A stretch of DNA of 64,000 nucleotides from Rhynchopus euleeides (lineage: Eukaryota > Euglenozoa > Diplonemea > Diplonemida > Diplonemidae): the NCBI GenBank assembly GCA_963210315.1, contig OY723262.1, positions 2,356,001-2,420,000 of the forward strand, given 5' to 3'. The position numbers and the translations under genes are program-made. Each line of letters starts with the position of its first letter. Within the stretch, counting starts at the first letter, position 1. This document shows, one piece after another, positions 29,301 through 37,078 of this stretch. The notes beneath the pieces are model-generated. The model did no database searches. It worked only from the letters and a program-made list of their open reading frames with translations, and had not been told where the DNA came from.

Positions 29301-30193
29301 TCAGAGGCGAGCCGGACCTTGCTGCGCTGTGGAAGGACCCGGTGGTGCTGCCGCTGTGCGGTCAGGGGGCTGTTCTCAACCTGACCGTGATTTTCGTGCC
29401 ACGTCGTGTGGGGTCGCGTGTCTTGACACGCACACACGATGCCTACGTCCCGCAGTGTGCGTATGACCCTGTGGCGCCGCCAGTGGCGGGAACGACTGCG
29501 ACGCAGACGATGCATGTCTTCCCCCCACTGCAGGCCCTGGTGGCACATGCCAAGCCCGTGGTGTCTTACTGCAGCGAGTCTGTCAACGCGACGCTCGACG
29601 TGCTGAGCGGCGAGCCCCCACACATCACCACAGACCCTCGCTGCCTGACCACCACCTCCTCCCGCGTGATATTGGATCCCGGCCAGTTTCTGCCTGCAGC
29701 GGACGTGCGCCCCGGATGTGTGCCCCGTGTGGCACGCGTTGAGTGGAATGTGACAGATGCGTGCGGCGCTCAGGTGGCGGAGACACAGGACTTCTACGTG
29801 CTGCACACTGGGTGGCGCAGTCCGGGCTATGTGCGCAAGTCCTATCACGGGAACACGGAAGACCAGTGCGTGTTCCACGCAAACCCCTCCCTGTACTTCG
29901 GGCGGTGGTCCTTTGGACTGCACCTCGTGCACAAGTCGCGCCGGGAGTGCTGCGACTCCTTCTGCCCGTCACCGCCCCACCCCTGGGCCGATACACATCG
30001 CAGTGCATGCCTGGACCTTCCCTACGAGCGCAGCCTCGGCTTCTACAACTCTTACCACGCACGCGCATGTGTGCTGAGTGAGGCCCACTCTTTCAACAGG
30101 TACCCTGCCACACAGGCAGGCCTCGAGAGGTGCTGCCGCCGCTACTACTGGGACTGGAGGGGGTGCCGCGATCGCACTATTGACCTGCTCTAG
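23330..30193 (+). CDS. very large secreted protein with Pro-rich linker and Ig/HYR-like C-terminal modules
   Basis: 2287 residues, uninterrupted. The N-terminus ALLLLAAVLCLGPAPAAA is a signal peptide. About aa 165-205 is a PPTPSPPTPAP linker. Residues about 560-1130 are beta-rich with repeated phrases (GRLEKVFGLPILHIADVVVGT; GRFKVTGLPIATELDAQL) and suggest a long beta structure. A helical stretch (about aa 1095-1125 and 1240-1330) follows. From about aa 1365 to 2180 I count at least six modules of roughly 110-150 residues, each with a W-x(6-9)-C-G-...-T-x-Q-x-V-x-V core (KATWSLTDSCGKRVTAEQLVV; VRVWRVHAPVCGG...QRVAVLL; ARTWRVQH...RTQLVTVLL; VEWNVTDACGAQVAETQDF). This resembles HYR/Ig-like adhesion repeats. 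The last 80 residues are Cys-rich with CC pairs. There is no C-terminal membrane helix. Probably extracellular; function not recognised. Confidence 0.75.
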   Translation: MALPRATVGTPAALLLLAAVLCLGPAPAAASKGAAYAKRLGKAAVIEAGQKALLSYLAPLMDGAKETMPQQMPFIDMPEVVNMTKVEENLDMMFGDVISGLSGPFEELLESELAQEVIGMVEALRDVTCTGEFIDAIDTITRRGEELHAERQARGSRTAHVLNDDDTPAPPTPSPPTPSPPTPAPPTPSPPTPSPPTPAPPTDAPPTRSPDTPKTCKEQHAEDVENGVAGKVPVHLFTIGIPLPTTNSVSLKGAEFPVELQISLGNIHWDGCEKEFFFGVGIDFNPSYLVNRETKPKEEEPEFTNIFPHRSEEEKEESRNDWKELRAHLQGGDLDAKRWQLLAKGIVLSYEQLQEPGAYSGFGLTYTVESGDLFREWAVQALHKKGIRKEVLDRASDIFSIIPKLSFLQVISTADLVKNADETGKILTPLPFLPADRYGGFSIDFPVGDFVTLISAIRNKDANRIRPYEVESQAPSPPPPVRWYRLVGAMLRDMFFPTLGVTLYDTHTNTGIWGNVKREATVLSSPSPPLNREGMAELRSVLGGTVDICYGECENPSPSTAIYGTFKRECLQGGGMVLRGSGVSLTVAGLFRAITGTPLPGPFADVFALAGMREALVDLSLDAFDNIMVEVLPVPATQSAVGAIADATGLAALLGGTPEVTLRGELRPLGVAAYVALKFPPGPELSGSTKLTVRDPLGNGLVLGAGLLSGTAPGALEPGVLATLPLMVCLSRCGDADRETLFFEGRLQGTFGAAGLTVGGSVSMRGRLEKVFGLPILHIADVVVGTRVQLTPAVAVLLVHLEGTVLIGSTTSCRATGDTPCLRGSGEMHYDTLNPINNYVAVEFRKVALGLLVDIAAEQVSALRSLRLPGFLREFGITGVGCDSADPGCTASFRMSNAEGLFVNGQLNFPPIGALALTVNVAPTSFLLRAVLDRADFLMCTIEGLELHAKLPGADPVVRVAGRFKVTGLPIATELDAQLTDEGLQVDAELDLLQFVKPKATVYIQFGHPGAFDVAISDFQTGLLTVKDVVVHQEGTTGFSLEMDVWLQYVTGVHVTATLNDEQMRFKAEADLKAMAVTVTASLAVGAQDFDLSFDLDMKIDELVAEIAKAATQALNAAGEAILSAASDVVGFVSSLFDADKCGECSYDHHYYTDPACYAGEAQQWDKIYNLMLEQEALAENVTQKRDTAVATADSLTAVPREPVITVRGVPTGARHTSSSLGEESIVVEGFSYSLEGTQLVTKPVRHVHTFNVGSEAAIDAAVRRAVEDVRTDIMRPLEQAKAVLQAFKEALQEAPNADTAVSEIDGAFSQITEVRQAADARSKDVVARVSGKALPSGPPEIEVKAGRRVVHIHAAHAETYATAERARCVLDEADVVIRQGACSVPRVAVASFVEVPASAKFSAGGRPLCGSVFYKATWSLTDSCGKRVTAEQLVVFEPDFAQQWQTTLPGVGTTVTGYAHHGVDTAPSVYASWAVGGRTEQLQWQAVEAYETTAWATGGGCAWQFERRWVQRQAVRQHCKPMRLTHTQVVTADNDARWLPDAQVPTAVAVPFFKSHDNETAPAAPAPPAWGRLAAKGMSHNFMLTSLDAAVPAGDGEAAALVRVWRVHAPVCGGVEVRTAAQRVAVLLPQYPEEAVAAAVDDAVAAADERLYVQGVEQIGDLCRPGKYLPALGANLTHARDDACGYGVWRPDGCRVGVPAAAVPREVRLPAPVFTWFPSDFAANVSESVAPEDHPQPVVGGTVLPYNVTSSDAEAVPVPGRCGEFVIARTWRVQHVLAGCTDSGAPAVTERTQLVTVLLPEEVVEWAATPPQELEVPFVDMHQGSFVPYPTLFDVHASVAAARGSSLEAALAVQLNATDGPADVTPSEDQCTSHVWAAWTRRWVARTTCGITLGWDQRVRVVSAPLSGVVVSAAREEGTHLYAHGVAEVDTCTLEKRLDIGHYQFRATPLVGACASSAFGCAATVANTIHAVHVRYYPVELSDLPLVRAVRGEPDLAALWKDPVVLPLCGQGAVLNLTVIFVPRRVGSRVLTRTHDAYVPQCAYDPVAPPVAGTTATQTMHVFPPLQALVAHAKPVVSYCSESVNATLDVLSGEPPHITTDPRCLTTTSSRVILDPGQFLPAADVRPGCVPRVARVEWNVTDACGAQVAETQDFYVLHTGWRSPGYVRKSYHGNTEDQCVFHANPSLYFGRWSFGLHLVHKSRRECCDSFCPSPPHPWADTHRSACLDLPYERSLGFYNSYHARACVLSEAHSFNRYPATQAGLERCCRRYYWDWRGCRDRTIDLL
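23835..23955 (+). repeat. Pro-Thr-Ser coding microrepeat in giant protein gene
   Basis: About ten imperfect 12-bp units of the type CCTCCGACACCT encode PPTPSPPTPAP. This is the same kind of low-complexity linker as in the CAP gene. Confidence 0.75.
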
Positions 30194-30271
30194 CAGGCCA
30201 ACCGAACTGGTTCCTTGACTGGAACAATCCCACAGAACTCTTCCCAACTCTGACCCCCCCCCCCCCTAGGG

Positions 30272-31074
30272 CAGTGAAGGCAAAATACGCGTATTTTTCA
30301 GAATCCCGATTTTAAAAATACGTTGAACGTTCAAATACGTTGAACGTTCAGCGTATTTGAACGTTTCTCACATTGCCTACCGTCTGCAGGGGCCACCAGT
30401 CACAAACCCGCCTTTCCTCAAGCAGAGCAAGGGCGAGTTGGTAGCACCAACGACAACCGTGCGGAAGACGTCCTTGGAGCACGATTTTACAGCGACTTGC
30501 TTCGCGCGCTCCAGTCGCGATGCAGTCGACAACATATCCCTTGTCCTTTGCTCCATGAAGCGGGCTGGTGCAGTTGAGGTGAACCCCTGCCGGTGGGATA
30601 TGCCATCCGGTTCTCCCATGCGGGATACCCCATACGTCCTGTACCCGTAGCTCAGGTTCGGCCAGCTCACGTTCGGCCATCCACTTCCTCTACACGACGG
30701 ACTCCAGCCGGTCGAGTGGGGTAAAACTGGGAGATAGGTCGAGAGGGGGTTGGTACCCCCGCTTTTCCGGAGTTCAACCCTGAAAAGGGGGGGTACCGAC
30801 CACCCCTTTCCGGGACCCGCCCCTTCTCGGACTACAGAACCTCTTTTTCACCGACTTTTCGCCACGCGTGACACTCTCCATCCCACCGGTGTCCCCTTTA
30901 GTGTGTGCAGGGGGCCCACCCCCTACTGCTAGGGGGGGTTTCATGTGGAGAGTGAACCCAGTGGGTGAAAACGCTCAAAAGCCAAAAAAAAAACGTTCAA
31001 CTTCGACGCATTTTTTTAAAAATACGTTGAACGTTCAAATACGTTGAACGTTTTTTACGTATTTTCTATCACTG
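30272..31074. mobile_element. non-autonomous hAT-like element (MITE) with 8-bp TSD
   Basis: The ends are CAGTGAAGGCAAAATACG (left) and, reverse-complemented, CAGTGATAGAAAATACG (right). CAGTG is a typical hAT terminus. CCCTAGGG flanks it on both sides (30264-30271 and 31075-31082), the right length for hAT target duplication, though the word is itself palindromic. Both subterminal regions carry AACGTT and AATACGTTGAACGTT palindromic repeats (about 30310-30366 and 30993-31060), the usual form of transposase-binding sites. The interior has no credible ORF. Confidence 0.75.
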
Positions 31075-31260
31075 CCCTAGGGGGGGCTAATTCAACCAAA
31101 AAAACGTTAAGATACCCCACTTTTTCAGGGAGCACCCCTAAGTGTGAAATCAAGGTTAGAAACCGACCCAGACCTGCCTGGAAACGTGTTTCTGGGGGGT
31201 TTCGGTGACCTATGTAGTCCAGAGAGGCCCAGAAACGTGATTTTTCCTGGTTTTTTTCAG

Positions 31261-32064
31261 GTGGCTCAGATGTGGTACCGCTTCGGCCCCCTAAATGACC
31301 CTCGAGCAACCGCCGCCGGGAAATCTTTTCTGCGGGCACTGGGGGCTTGAAGACATGTGTTCCCAGTGCATCAATGTCGTCGCACTTGAGCTACTTCGGG
31401 CCAGGCTTGATCGTCTTCGCCCCGTTCACCTTTTCTTTGAGATCAAGAATACGTACGGAAAGAGTACCTGCCCTGAAGCTCCGCCTTCTTTCGTACAGCG
31501 TATGCCTCATCATACGCCTCCGCATGCGAAAGGAGGGTTGCCCGCTGCCGCGCCTAATGGATCTCGTTGTCGGTAGAGAGGAGATCCATCCCGAGCTGCA
31601 GTTGTGTGCGGAGATTCTGCCTGAATACCGTGAGCTGCCCAATGCGATAGGGGTTGGCGGCAATCTGTCGCGATGATCACCAGGATGTGACCCCATGACA
31701 GCACTCCACCCTATCGGTGGTCAGGGGCACAGTATCCAGGGCAGCTGAGGCCTCAGGGTCGTGAAAGAAGATGTCATCGCTCCTGCATCTCACTGAACCT
31801 TGCAAGGATGGCCTTCCCACCCTTTCGCGCCAGGCTGCCACCACTTCCTTCTCCGCGTGCTCTAATGCGGGGTGGCACACCGTGAACTTGTGTGCAGAGC
31901 ACTGTTGCCCCTGCCCCCGTGGTGCTGCTTGTCGCCCCCGGGTGATCCGATGGCGATGTTTGATCGCTCCACGGCCTCAATCGGGTCTTGATCGATGAAG
32001 GATTCGGTTGAAGTCGGTTTGCATGCTGCAAACTGGCTCGGCACTGGTACCACATCTGAGCCAC
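31261..32064. mobile_element. short inverted-repeat element (about 804 bp)
   Basis: GTGGCTCAGATGTGGTACC at 31261-31279 recurs inverted at 32046-32064. The interior has only short ORFs. No direct flanking duplication could be confirmed. A MITE or solo fragment is likely. Confidence 0.5.
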
Positions 32065-32490
32065 AAAATTAGAGTCGCAAAAAACATGCTTTCTGAGCCG
32101 AATTCGGGCCTATTCCGGTCAGATACCGAGTTTCCGGGGTGATATGGGGTGTTCCCGACCTTTTGGTGCCCATGGGGGCCTCTCTGGGGTGATGTTGAAA
32201 ATTGGGGCATCTTTCACGGTGGGATCTTGTAAATTTTACATGTATAACTACAAGTATAATACATGTATTTTACATGTATAATACTTGCATGTCAACTATT
32301 ATGCATGTATAATACATGTATATGCCTGAAATATACATGTAAAATACATGTATATCAAGTAAAAATACATGTATAATACTTGCATGTCAACTATTATACA
32401 TGTATTTTTACTTGATATACATGTATTTTACATGTATATTTCAGGCATTTACATGTATTTTACATGTATAATACTTGTCATGCAAGTATT

Positions 32491-32837
32491 ACCGTATACG
32501 TAAATATTTTGGAACGTAAATATTATGGAACGTAATTATTATGGAACGTAAATATTTTGGAACGCTGGTGGGTTGGCGTTCCAGATTTTTTTCGTTCCAT
32601 AATATTTACAGGGCTTTCTGCGACTCGGGGACTTGGACCAGGTGATCGGACGGCATACAGAGTCCCTGACGGGACCTACTCGTGCACTTTTCGCGCGATT
32701 CCTGAGGCAAGCCATCCTCACCACCGAGTCCCCAACTGGCCCTGTAAATATTATGGAACGTAAATATTATGGAACGGACCGGGCAAAAATGGGCCCGTTC
32801 CATAATATTTACGTTCCATAATATTTACGTATACGGT
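32491..32837 (+). mobile_element. MITE copy A with TAAATATTATGGAACG iterated ends
   Basis: 347 bp, bounded by ACCGTATACGTAAATATT and its inverse. The ends carry two to four iterations of a GGAACGTAAATATT unit. The unique core (about 32600-32745) contains no gene. It interrupts the left arm of the larger element between AAGTATT and ATACATGTAT. Confidence 0.65.
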
Positions 32838-32937
32838 ATACATGTATAATACTTGCATGACAAGTAAAATACTTGCATGCAAGTAAAATACATGTATTTT
32901 ACTTGCATGCAAGTATTTTACTTGTCATGCAAGTATT

Positions 32938-33268
32938 ACCGTATACGTAAATATTATGGAACGTAAATATTATGGAACGGGCCCATTTTTGGCCGGTCCG
33001 TTCCATAATATTTACGTTCCAAAATATTTACAGGGCCAGTTGGGGACTCGGTGGTGAGGACGGCTTGCGTCAGGAATCGCGCGAAAAGTGCACGAGTAGG
33101 TCCCGTCAGGGACTCTGTATGCCGTCCGATCCCCTGGTCCAAGTCCCCGAGTCGCAGAAAGCCCTGTAAATATTATGGAACGAAAAAAATCTGGAACGCC
33201 AACCCACCAGCGTTCCAAAATATTTACGTTCCATAATATTTACGTTCCATAATATTTACGTATACGGT
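32938..33268 (-). mobile_element. MITE copy B, inverted relative to copy A
   Basis: 331 bp with the same ACCGTATACG ends and a core that is the reverse complement of copy A with only a few substitutions. One of the four terminal iterations seen in copy A is missing. Confidence 0.65.
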
Positions 33269-33457
33269 ATACATGTATTTTACTTGTCATGCAAGTATTT
33301 TGGAGGATTCTTCATATTCCTGGATTTCCCGAATTTCCTGGATTTCCCCCGGCCCCTTAGGCGATTTCAGGGCGGACAGGGCGGACATGCCCGGACCGGG
33401 AAATCCGGGTGTCCGGATGTCCGGGTCCAATTTTGACCCCCCCCCCCCCCTAGCCTA

Positions 33458-33597
33458 TGGTGCCCGGAATGGTGGAAAAGTGGGGTTCGATGGGTTTCCG
33501 GACCGATCTGGGGGGGTTTGGAGGGTTTACGGGGGCTTTGGGGCCTCTGCGCCGGTTTTTTGAAAAATCGTGTTTGTCACCCCCATTTGACCCCCCC
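33458..33597 (+). repeat. 140-bp dispersed repeat, copy 1
   Basis: Starts GGTGCCCGGAATGGTGG and ends CATTTGACCCCCC. Near-identical copies lie at 36921-37063 (inverted) and 37926-38073 (direct). Here it borders the left end of the hAT transposon. Confidence 0.7.
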
Positions 33598-34097
33598 TAG
33601 CCATACAGTGCAAACGATAATTATTATCGCACATATACCAGATACGATAATTTTCGGAAAATTATCGCATACGATAATTTATTATCGCATACGATAATCC
33701 ATTATCGTATGATGCGATAATCCCATTATCGTATACGAACGGATACGATAATTATTATCGTATATTATCGCATACGATAATCCCATTATCGTATGTTATC
33801 GCATACGATAATAATTATCGTATCCGGTCGTATACGATAATGGGATTATCGTATGCGATACTTACTGGGTTGCACTATTCTTGAACACCACTGCCCTCGT
33901 CAGATTCCTTCACATACTCGTCCGTCATCAGGATTCATCGCCCCCCCCCCCCCCCAGTCCCTTCAACACCCTCGATGTCATCAGACATCGAGACAGAATT
34001 CGTCATCCCCCCCCCCCCACCCGCCCACCGAACAGCACAGGAACCACATCACGGACAGACGACCTGGCACGCCGCCCCCCCCCCCCCATCCCCCCTT

Positions 34098-36425
34098 CTA
34101 AATGATATCCATCTCAGTCTCGGATTCGTCCTCCTCAGAGGAATCATCAGAGACATAGTCCCTTTCGAGGGCTTCTGCGAACCGGTTGCTCTTGTCGAAG
34201 TAGCCGAGGAGGTCGCCGTTCCGCTGCAAGAACAGACGATCCGCGTAGGTCTTCGTCGAGATGTTCGACCCCCGCTTGGACTTGCGGGACTCTGCCGTCG
34301 AAAACACACTGTCGACCTGTGTGACCGACACAGGCGTGCGGAGCCAAGCCACCACATGTGGCGCCAGGATGGGGAACAGCTTCCTCCCCTTCTCCAGCCA
34401 GAACGCAATCGGGGTGTCGGTCTGCAGGGATTCGGCAGGGGCATTGAGGTACTGTGTGAACTCCGCCCAGCACTCGTCGTCAGCAAGGGCATGGAAATCC
34501 ACGGCCCACACCAGCTGGTTTGTGATGTCGGGGAAGTCGTCGAAGTCAGCCATCAGCACGGTTTCCGGGTCGAAGATGAGCGCCATCTCGAACCTCGCCT
34601 TCGACGGCCAAGACTCCCAGGCATCCTTCAGCAAGGTGCGGATAGGAGCAGGATAACTGGTGTTCGTCACCACCTTCTGGTACTCCTCCGTGATAGTCCG
34701 CACTTTGATGTGCCCCAGACGGGCTTCCGGGTTCTGCACCCATCGCACGAGCCACAGCACCGGCTCCACCATCTCAGCCACAGCCACCGTCTCGCTGACG
34801 TGCTCTTCCCATGTTCCCTTCTGGATGTGCTCAGAGAGCTGCCTGAGAGTGAGTGGCTTCTTCTTCCTCGCCATCTCCACGCTGACGAACTGCAGCAGCA
34901 TCGCACACCGGGTCTGCAGGTGGACTGTCAGGTCGAACATCGCTGCCCATCGAGTGTCCGAAGTAGAGGCGGGTTGCTGAGGGCTGGACACCTCCACATT
35001 GGCGGCGTGGGTGTCGTCTGTTTCCGCCACAAAGGCGGCAGCCCGCTCCAGCACCACCGCATCGGTATCTGTGACGTTCACGGATGGGAGAAGCTTGCGG
35101 AGCGCACGCACCGCTCCGCGGTCGAGAGCGGTGCGCACACGCAAATGAGTGTCACGGATGTTCGTTGCAGCATCATGCATCCTCTCCGCCCCCTGTGCCT
35201 GAAACTTCTTCCAACGGTGCCGGCGCGACTTGCACCCGAAGAACTGCGACACCAGCGTGCAGAAGGCATACGCCCGGGGGTATGACTGGCGCACTGCTCG
35301 CTTCAACGCTGCGTTGAGGTGGTGGCCCAGGCAGTAGATGCCCTCCTCCTTCTTGTCGCCAAACGCCTTGACGTTCACCGACCCGAAGTCAGCGACAACT
35401 GTACTGCGGGTAATGCCGTACAGTTCCCGCACCTCGTCAAGCACATCCCCGACGTCCTCTGCGTTGTGCACCTCGCCGTCACCACGCACTTTCGACAGGA
35501 GGAGCACTCCCCTGCCTCCCACGTAGGCGACGACCGACATGATGGCAAAGCCAAGATGCCGCAGGCCTGTTCCATCAACGCCCAACGCCACCGGCCGGCC
35601 GGTGATGCAGTCGCGGATCTTCTTCTGGATCTCCGCGACGAACAGCGGGGCCTTGCCCAGCAGCGTCCGGGGCTTCGGCAGAGGGGTGGTCATCGGCAGC
35701 GCAAGGATAGACGCCTGGTGAGGCGTGATCCCCGCAATCACAAGGGCAAGTGCCCATGCCTTTTGAAATGATGCGGTGGTCGTGGGATCGCTCTTCGTGG
35801 TTGAAACACAGGGGGCCGCCTGCACTGGCGCTTCCTTCGATGTGGTCTGGTGCGCCTTCGTGTCGGTCACGTGTTTCTTTGCCACTGTCGATTCAGCATG
35901 CTTTACGACGATGCTACAGAGGTTGCACCACAGGACTTCGTCCGATAATGTCCGGGGGGGGTTTGCATCAAGCAGCATGGTGCGAGTTTCGAACGGGAGG
36001 TCCTCCACCGACTTGATCGTGTAGGCCGCAGCAACTGTGGCGTCGTACCTCGCCAGTTGCTGCAGCCGCTGCCTGGCTGTTACCAAGGAGATCCTCTTCT
36101 TGGCAGCAGCCTCGTCTGCGGCTTCCTCCACCGTTTTTCTGAGTTTTATCGTGTCCAGGCGTTTCTGCGCGCTCTCCGATTTTCCCGCGGGCTTTGGTGC
36201 TGTCTTCTTGGGGGCTGGCTTCTTCGCTGCTGGCTTCTTTGGGGGTGGCTTTTTCACGGCCGCCTTTTTCGCTGAGGGCTTCTTGTCCTTCCCCCCCGTG
36301 ACGCGACGGCGTTTCTGGTCCGGCTCGTCCTCATCACTGCCCTCTTCCTCGTCATCGCCGTCATCATCTTCCTCTGCGTCATCCTCCGTTGTTGTGTCGT
36401 CTTTTATCCTACGACGACGAGACAT
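34098..36425 (-). CDS. hAT-superfamily transposase
   Basis: 775 residues from the ATG at 36423-36425 (MSRRRR). The open frame extends 70 codons further upstream but that part is not credible. The N-terminus is acidic, then there is a Lys/Ala/Pro tail of the KKPAPKKTAPKP type like histone H1, probably nuclear targeting and DNA binding. WCNLCSIVVKHAESTVAKKH (about aa 165-185) is a BED-like zinc finger. The DDE core is suggested by ALGVDGTGLRHLG, TVVADFGSVNVKAF and CLGHHLNAALKRA, the last matching the hAT CxxH motif region. The C-terminal FPILAPHVVAWLRTPVSVTQVDSVFSTAES is the hAT dimerisation segment, with DSVFS in place of the usual ERVFS. An acidic tail closes it. No stop or frameshift; it could be active. 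Confidence 0.82.
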   Translation of the reverse strand: MSRRRRIKDDTTTEDDAEEDDDGDDEEEGSDEDEPDQKRRRVTGGKDKKPSAKKAAVKKPPPKKPAAKKPAPKKTAPKPAGKSESAQKRLDTIKLRKTVEEAADEAAAKKRISLVTARQRLQQLARYDATVAAAYTIKSVEDLPFETRTMLLDANPPRTLSDEVLWCNLCSIVVKHAESTVAKKHVTDTKAHQTTSKEAPVQAAPCVSTTKSDPTTTASFQKAWALALVIAGITPHQASILALPMTTPLPKPRTLLGKAPLFVAEIQKKIRDCITGRPVALGVDGTGLRHLGFAIMSVVAYVGGRGVLLLSKVRGDGEVHNAEDVGDVLDEVRELYGITRSTVVADFGSVNVKAFGDKKEEGIYCLGHHLNAALKRAVRQSYPRAYAFCTLVSQFFGCKSRRHRWKKFQAQGAERMHDAATNIRDTHLRVRTALDRGAVRALRKLLPSVNVTDTDAVVLERAAAFVAETDDTHAANVEVSSPQQPASTSDTRWAAMFDLTVHLQTRCAMLLQFVSVEMARKKKPLTLRQLSEHIQKGTWEEHVSETVAVAEMVEPVLWLVRWVQNPEARLGHIKVRTITEEYQKVVTNTSYPAPIRTLLKDAWESWPSKARFEMALIFDPETVLMADFDDFPDITNQLVWAVDFHALADDECWAEFTQYLNAPAESLQTDTPIAFWLEKGRKLFPILAPHVVAWLRTPVSVTQVDSVFSTAESRKSKRGSNISTKTYADRLFLQRNGDLLGYFDKSNRFAEALERDYVSDDSSEEDESETEMDII

Positions 36426-36493
36426 TTTTTGATCCCTGGTGTTTCCTGTGGAGGGTGATGGCGATGCAGTCACAACATAGCGATAGACACACG

Positions 36494-36597
36494 GGTCGAG
36501 AGCGCACACGCAAATGAGTGTCACGGATGTGCGTGGCAGTATCCTGTAACCTCTCCGCCCCCCTGTGCCTGAAACTTCTTCCAACGGTGCCAGCTTC
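36494..36597 (-). repeat. about 100-bp duplicate of transposase coding segment in its own 5' flank
   Basis: The sequence GGTCGAGAGCG...GAAACTTCTTCCAACGGTGCC matches 35120-35221 inside the transposase gene with several substitutions, in the same orientation. It lies upstream of the start codon. It explains why the upstream in-frame extension resembles part of the protein in another frame. Confidence 0.65.
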
Positions 36598-36920
36598 ATT
36601 GACAGGATGCCCCAGACAGACATAGTGCTGCGCATGTCATGGCACTATGTGTGTTGTGTCTGCCACCCATTTGTGAGGGACATTCTACACTTCTGAGTGA
36701 AGCCCCCCGTCACCAATAATTCAAAGAAGCAAAAATGGCAGCTTCCGGCTCCACTTTTACCACTTTTTCAATGTGTTCTGGGCTGATTTCTGGTTTTCCG
36801 AAAATCTCAAAAAAATTATCGCACCATTATCGTATATTATCGTATACGATAATATACGATAATGGGAGTACGATAATAATTATCGTATGCGATAATAATT
36901 ATCGTTTGCACTGTATGGCT

Positions 36921-37063
36921 AGGGGGGGTCAAATGGGGGTGACAAACACGATTTTTCAAAAAACCGGCGCAGAGGCCCCAAAGCCCCCGTAAACCCTCCA
37001 AACCCCCCCAGATCGGTCCGGAAACCCATCGAACCCCACTTTTCCACCATTCCGGGCACCTCA
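36921..37063 (-). repeat. 140-bp dispersed repeat, copy 2 (inverted)
   Basis: Reverse complement of the unit at 33458-33597. It borders the right end of the hAT transposon, making the flanks of that element inverted copies of each other. Confidence 0.7.
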
Positions 37064-37078
37064 GGTGCCCGAATTGGG

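Larger units (their letters stand above)
32491..33268. repeat. 778-bp near-perfect palindrome
   Basis: Copies A and B mirror each other around a 100-bp spacer (32838-32937), itself a palindrome of ATACATGTAT, CTTGCATGCAAG and TACTTGTCATGCAAGTA words. Its centre is near 32888. A structure like this would extrude a long hairpin. Confidence 0.7.
33606..36913. mobile_element. autonomous hAT-superfamily DNA transposon
   Basis: The inverted ends are CAGTGCAAACGATAATTATT on both sides, with the hAT-type CAGTG terminus. The subterminal zones consist of ATACGATAAT-type palindromes (ATACGATAATTATTATCGTAT and variants): about 250 bp on the left (33610-33862) and about 95 bp on the right (36817-36908). 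It encodes one transposase on the minus strand. The adjacent octamers are TAGCCATA (left) and TATGGCTA (right), which are reverse complements and not a direct duplication. The flanking sequence is itself an inverted repeat for another 150 bp. Confidence 0.8.

Noticed and set aside
32557..33236. Short ORFs of 60-68 codons in the mirrored MITEs
   Set aside because: They span the iterated ends and unique core without any domain and appear in mirror pairs only because of the palindrome.
34098..35285. 436-codon + strand frame (33975-35285) opposite the hAT transposase
   Set aside because: The minus strand encodes a full transposase with zinc finger and hAT dimerisation motifs. The + strand frame has none and overlaps poly-C runs.
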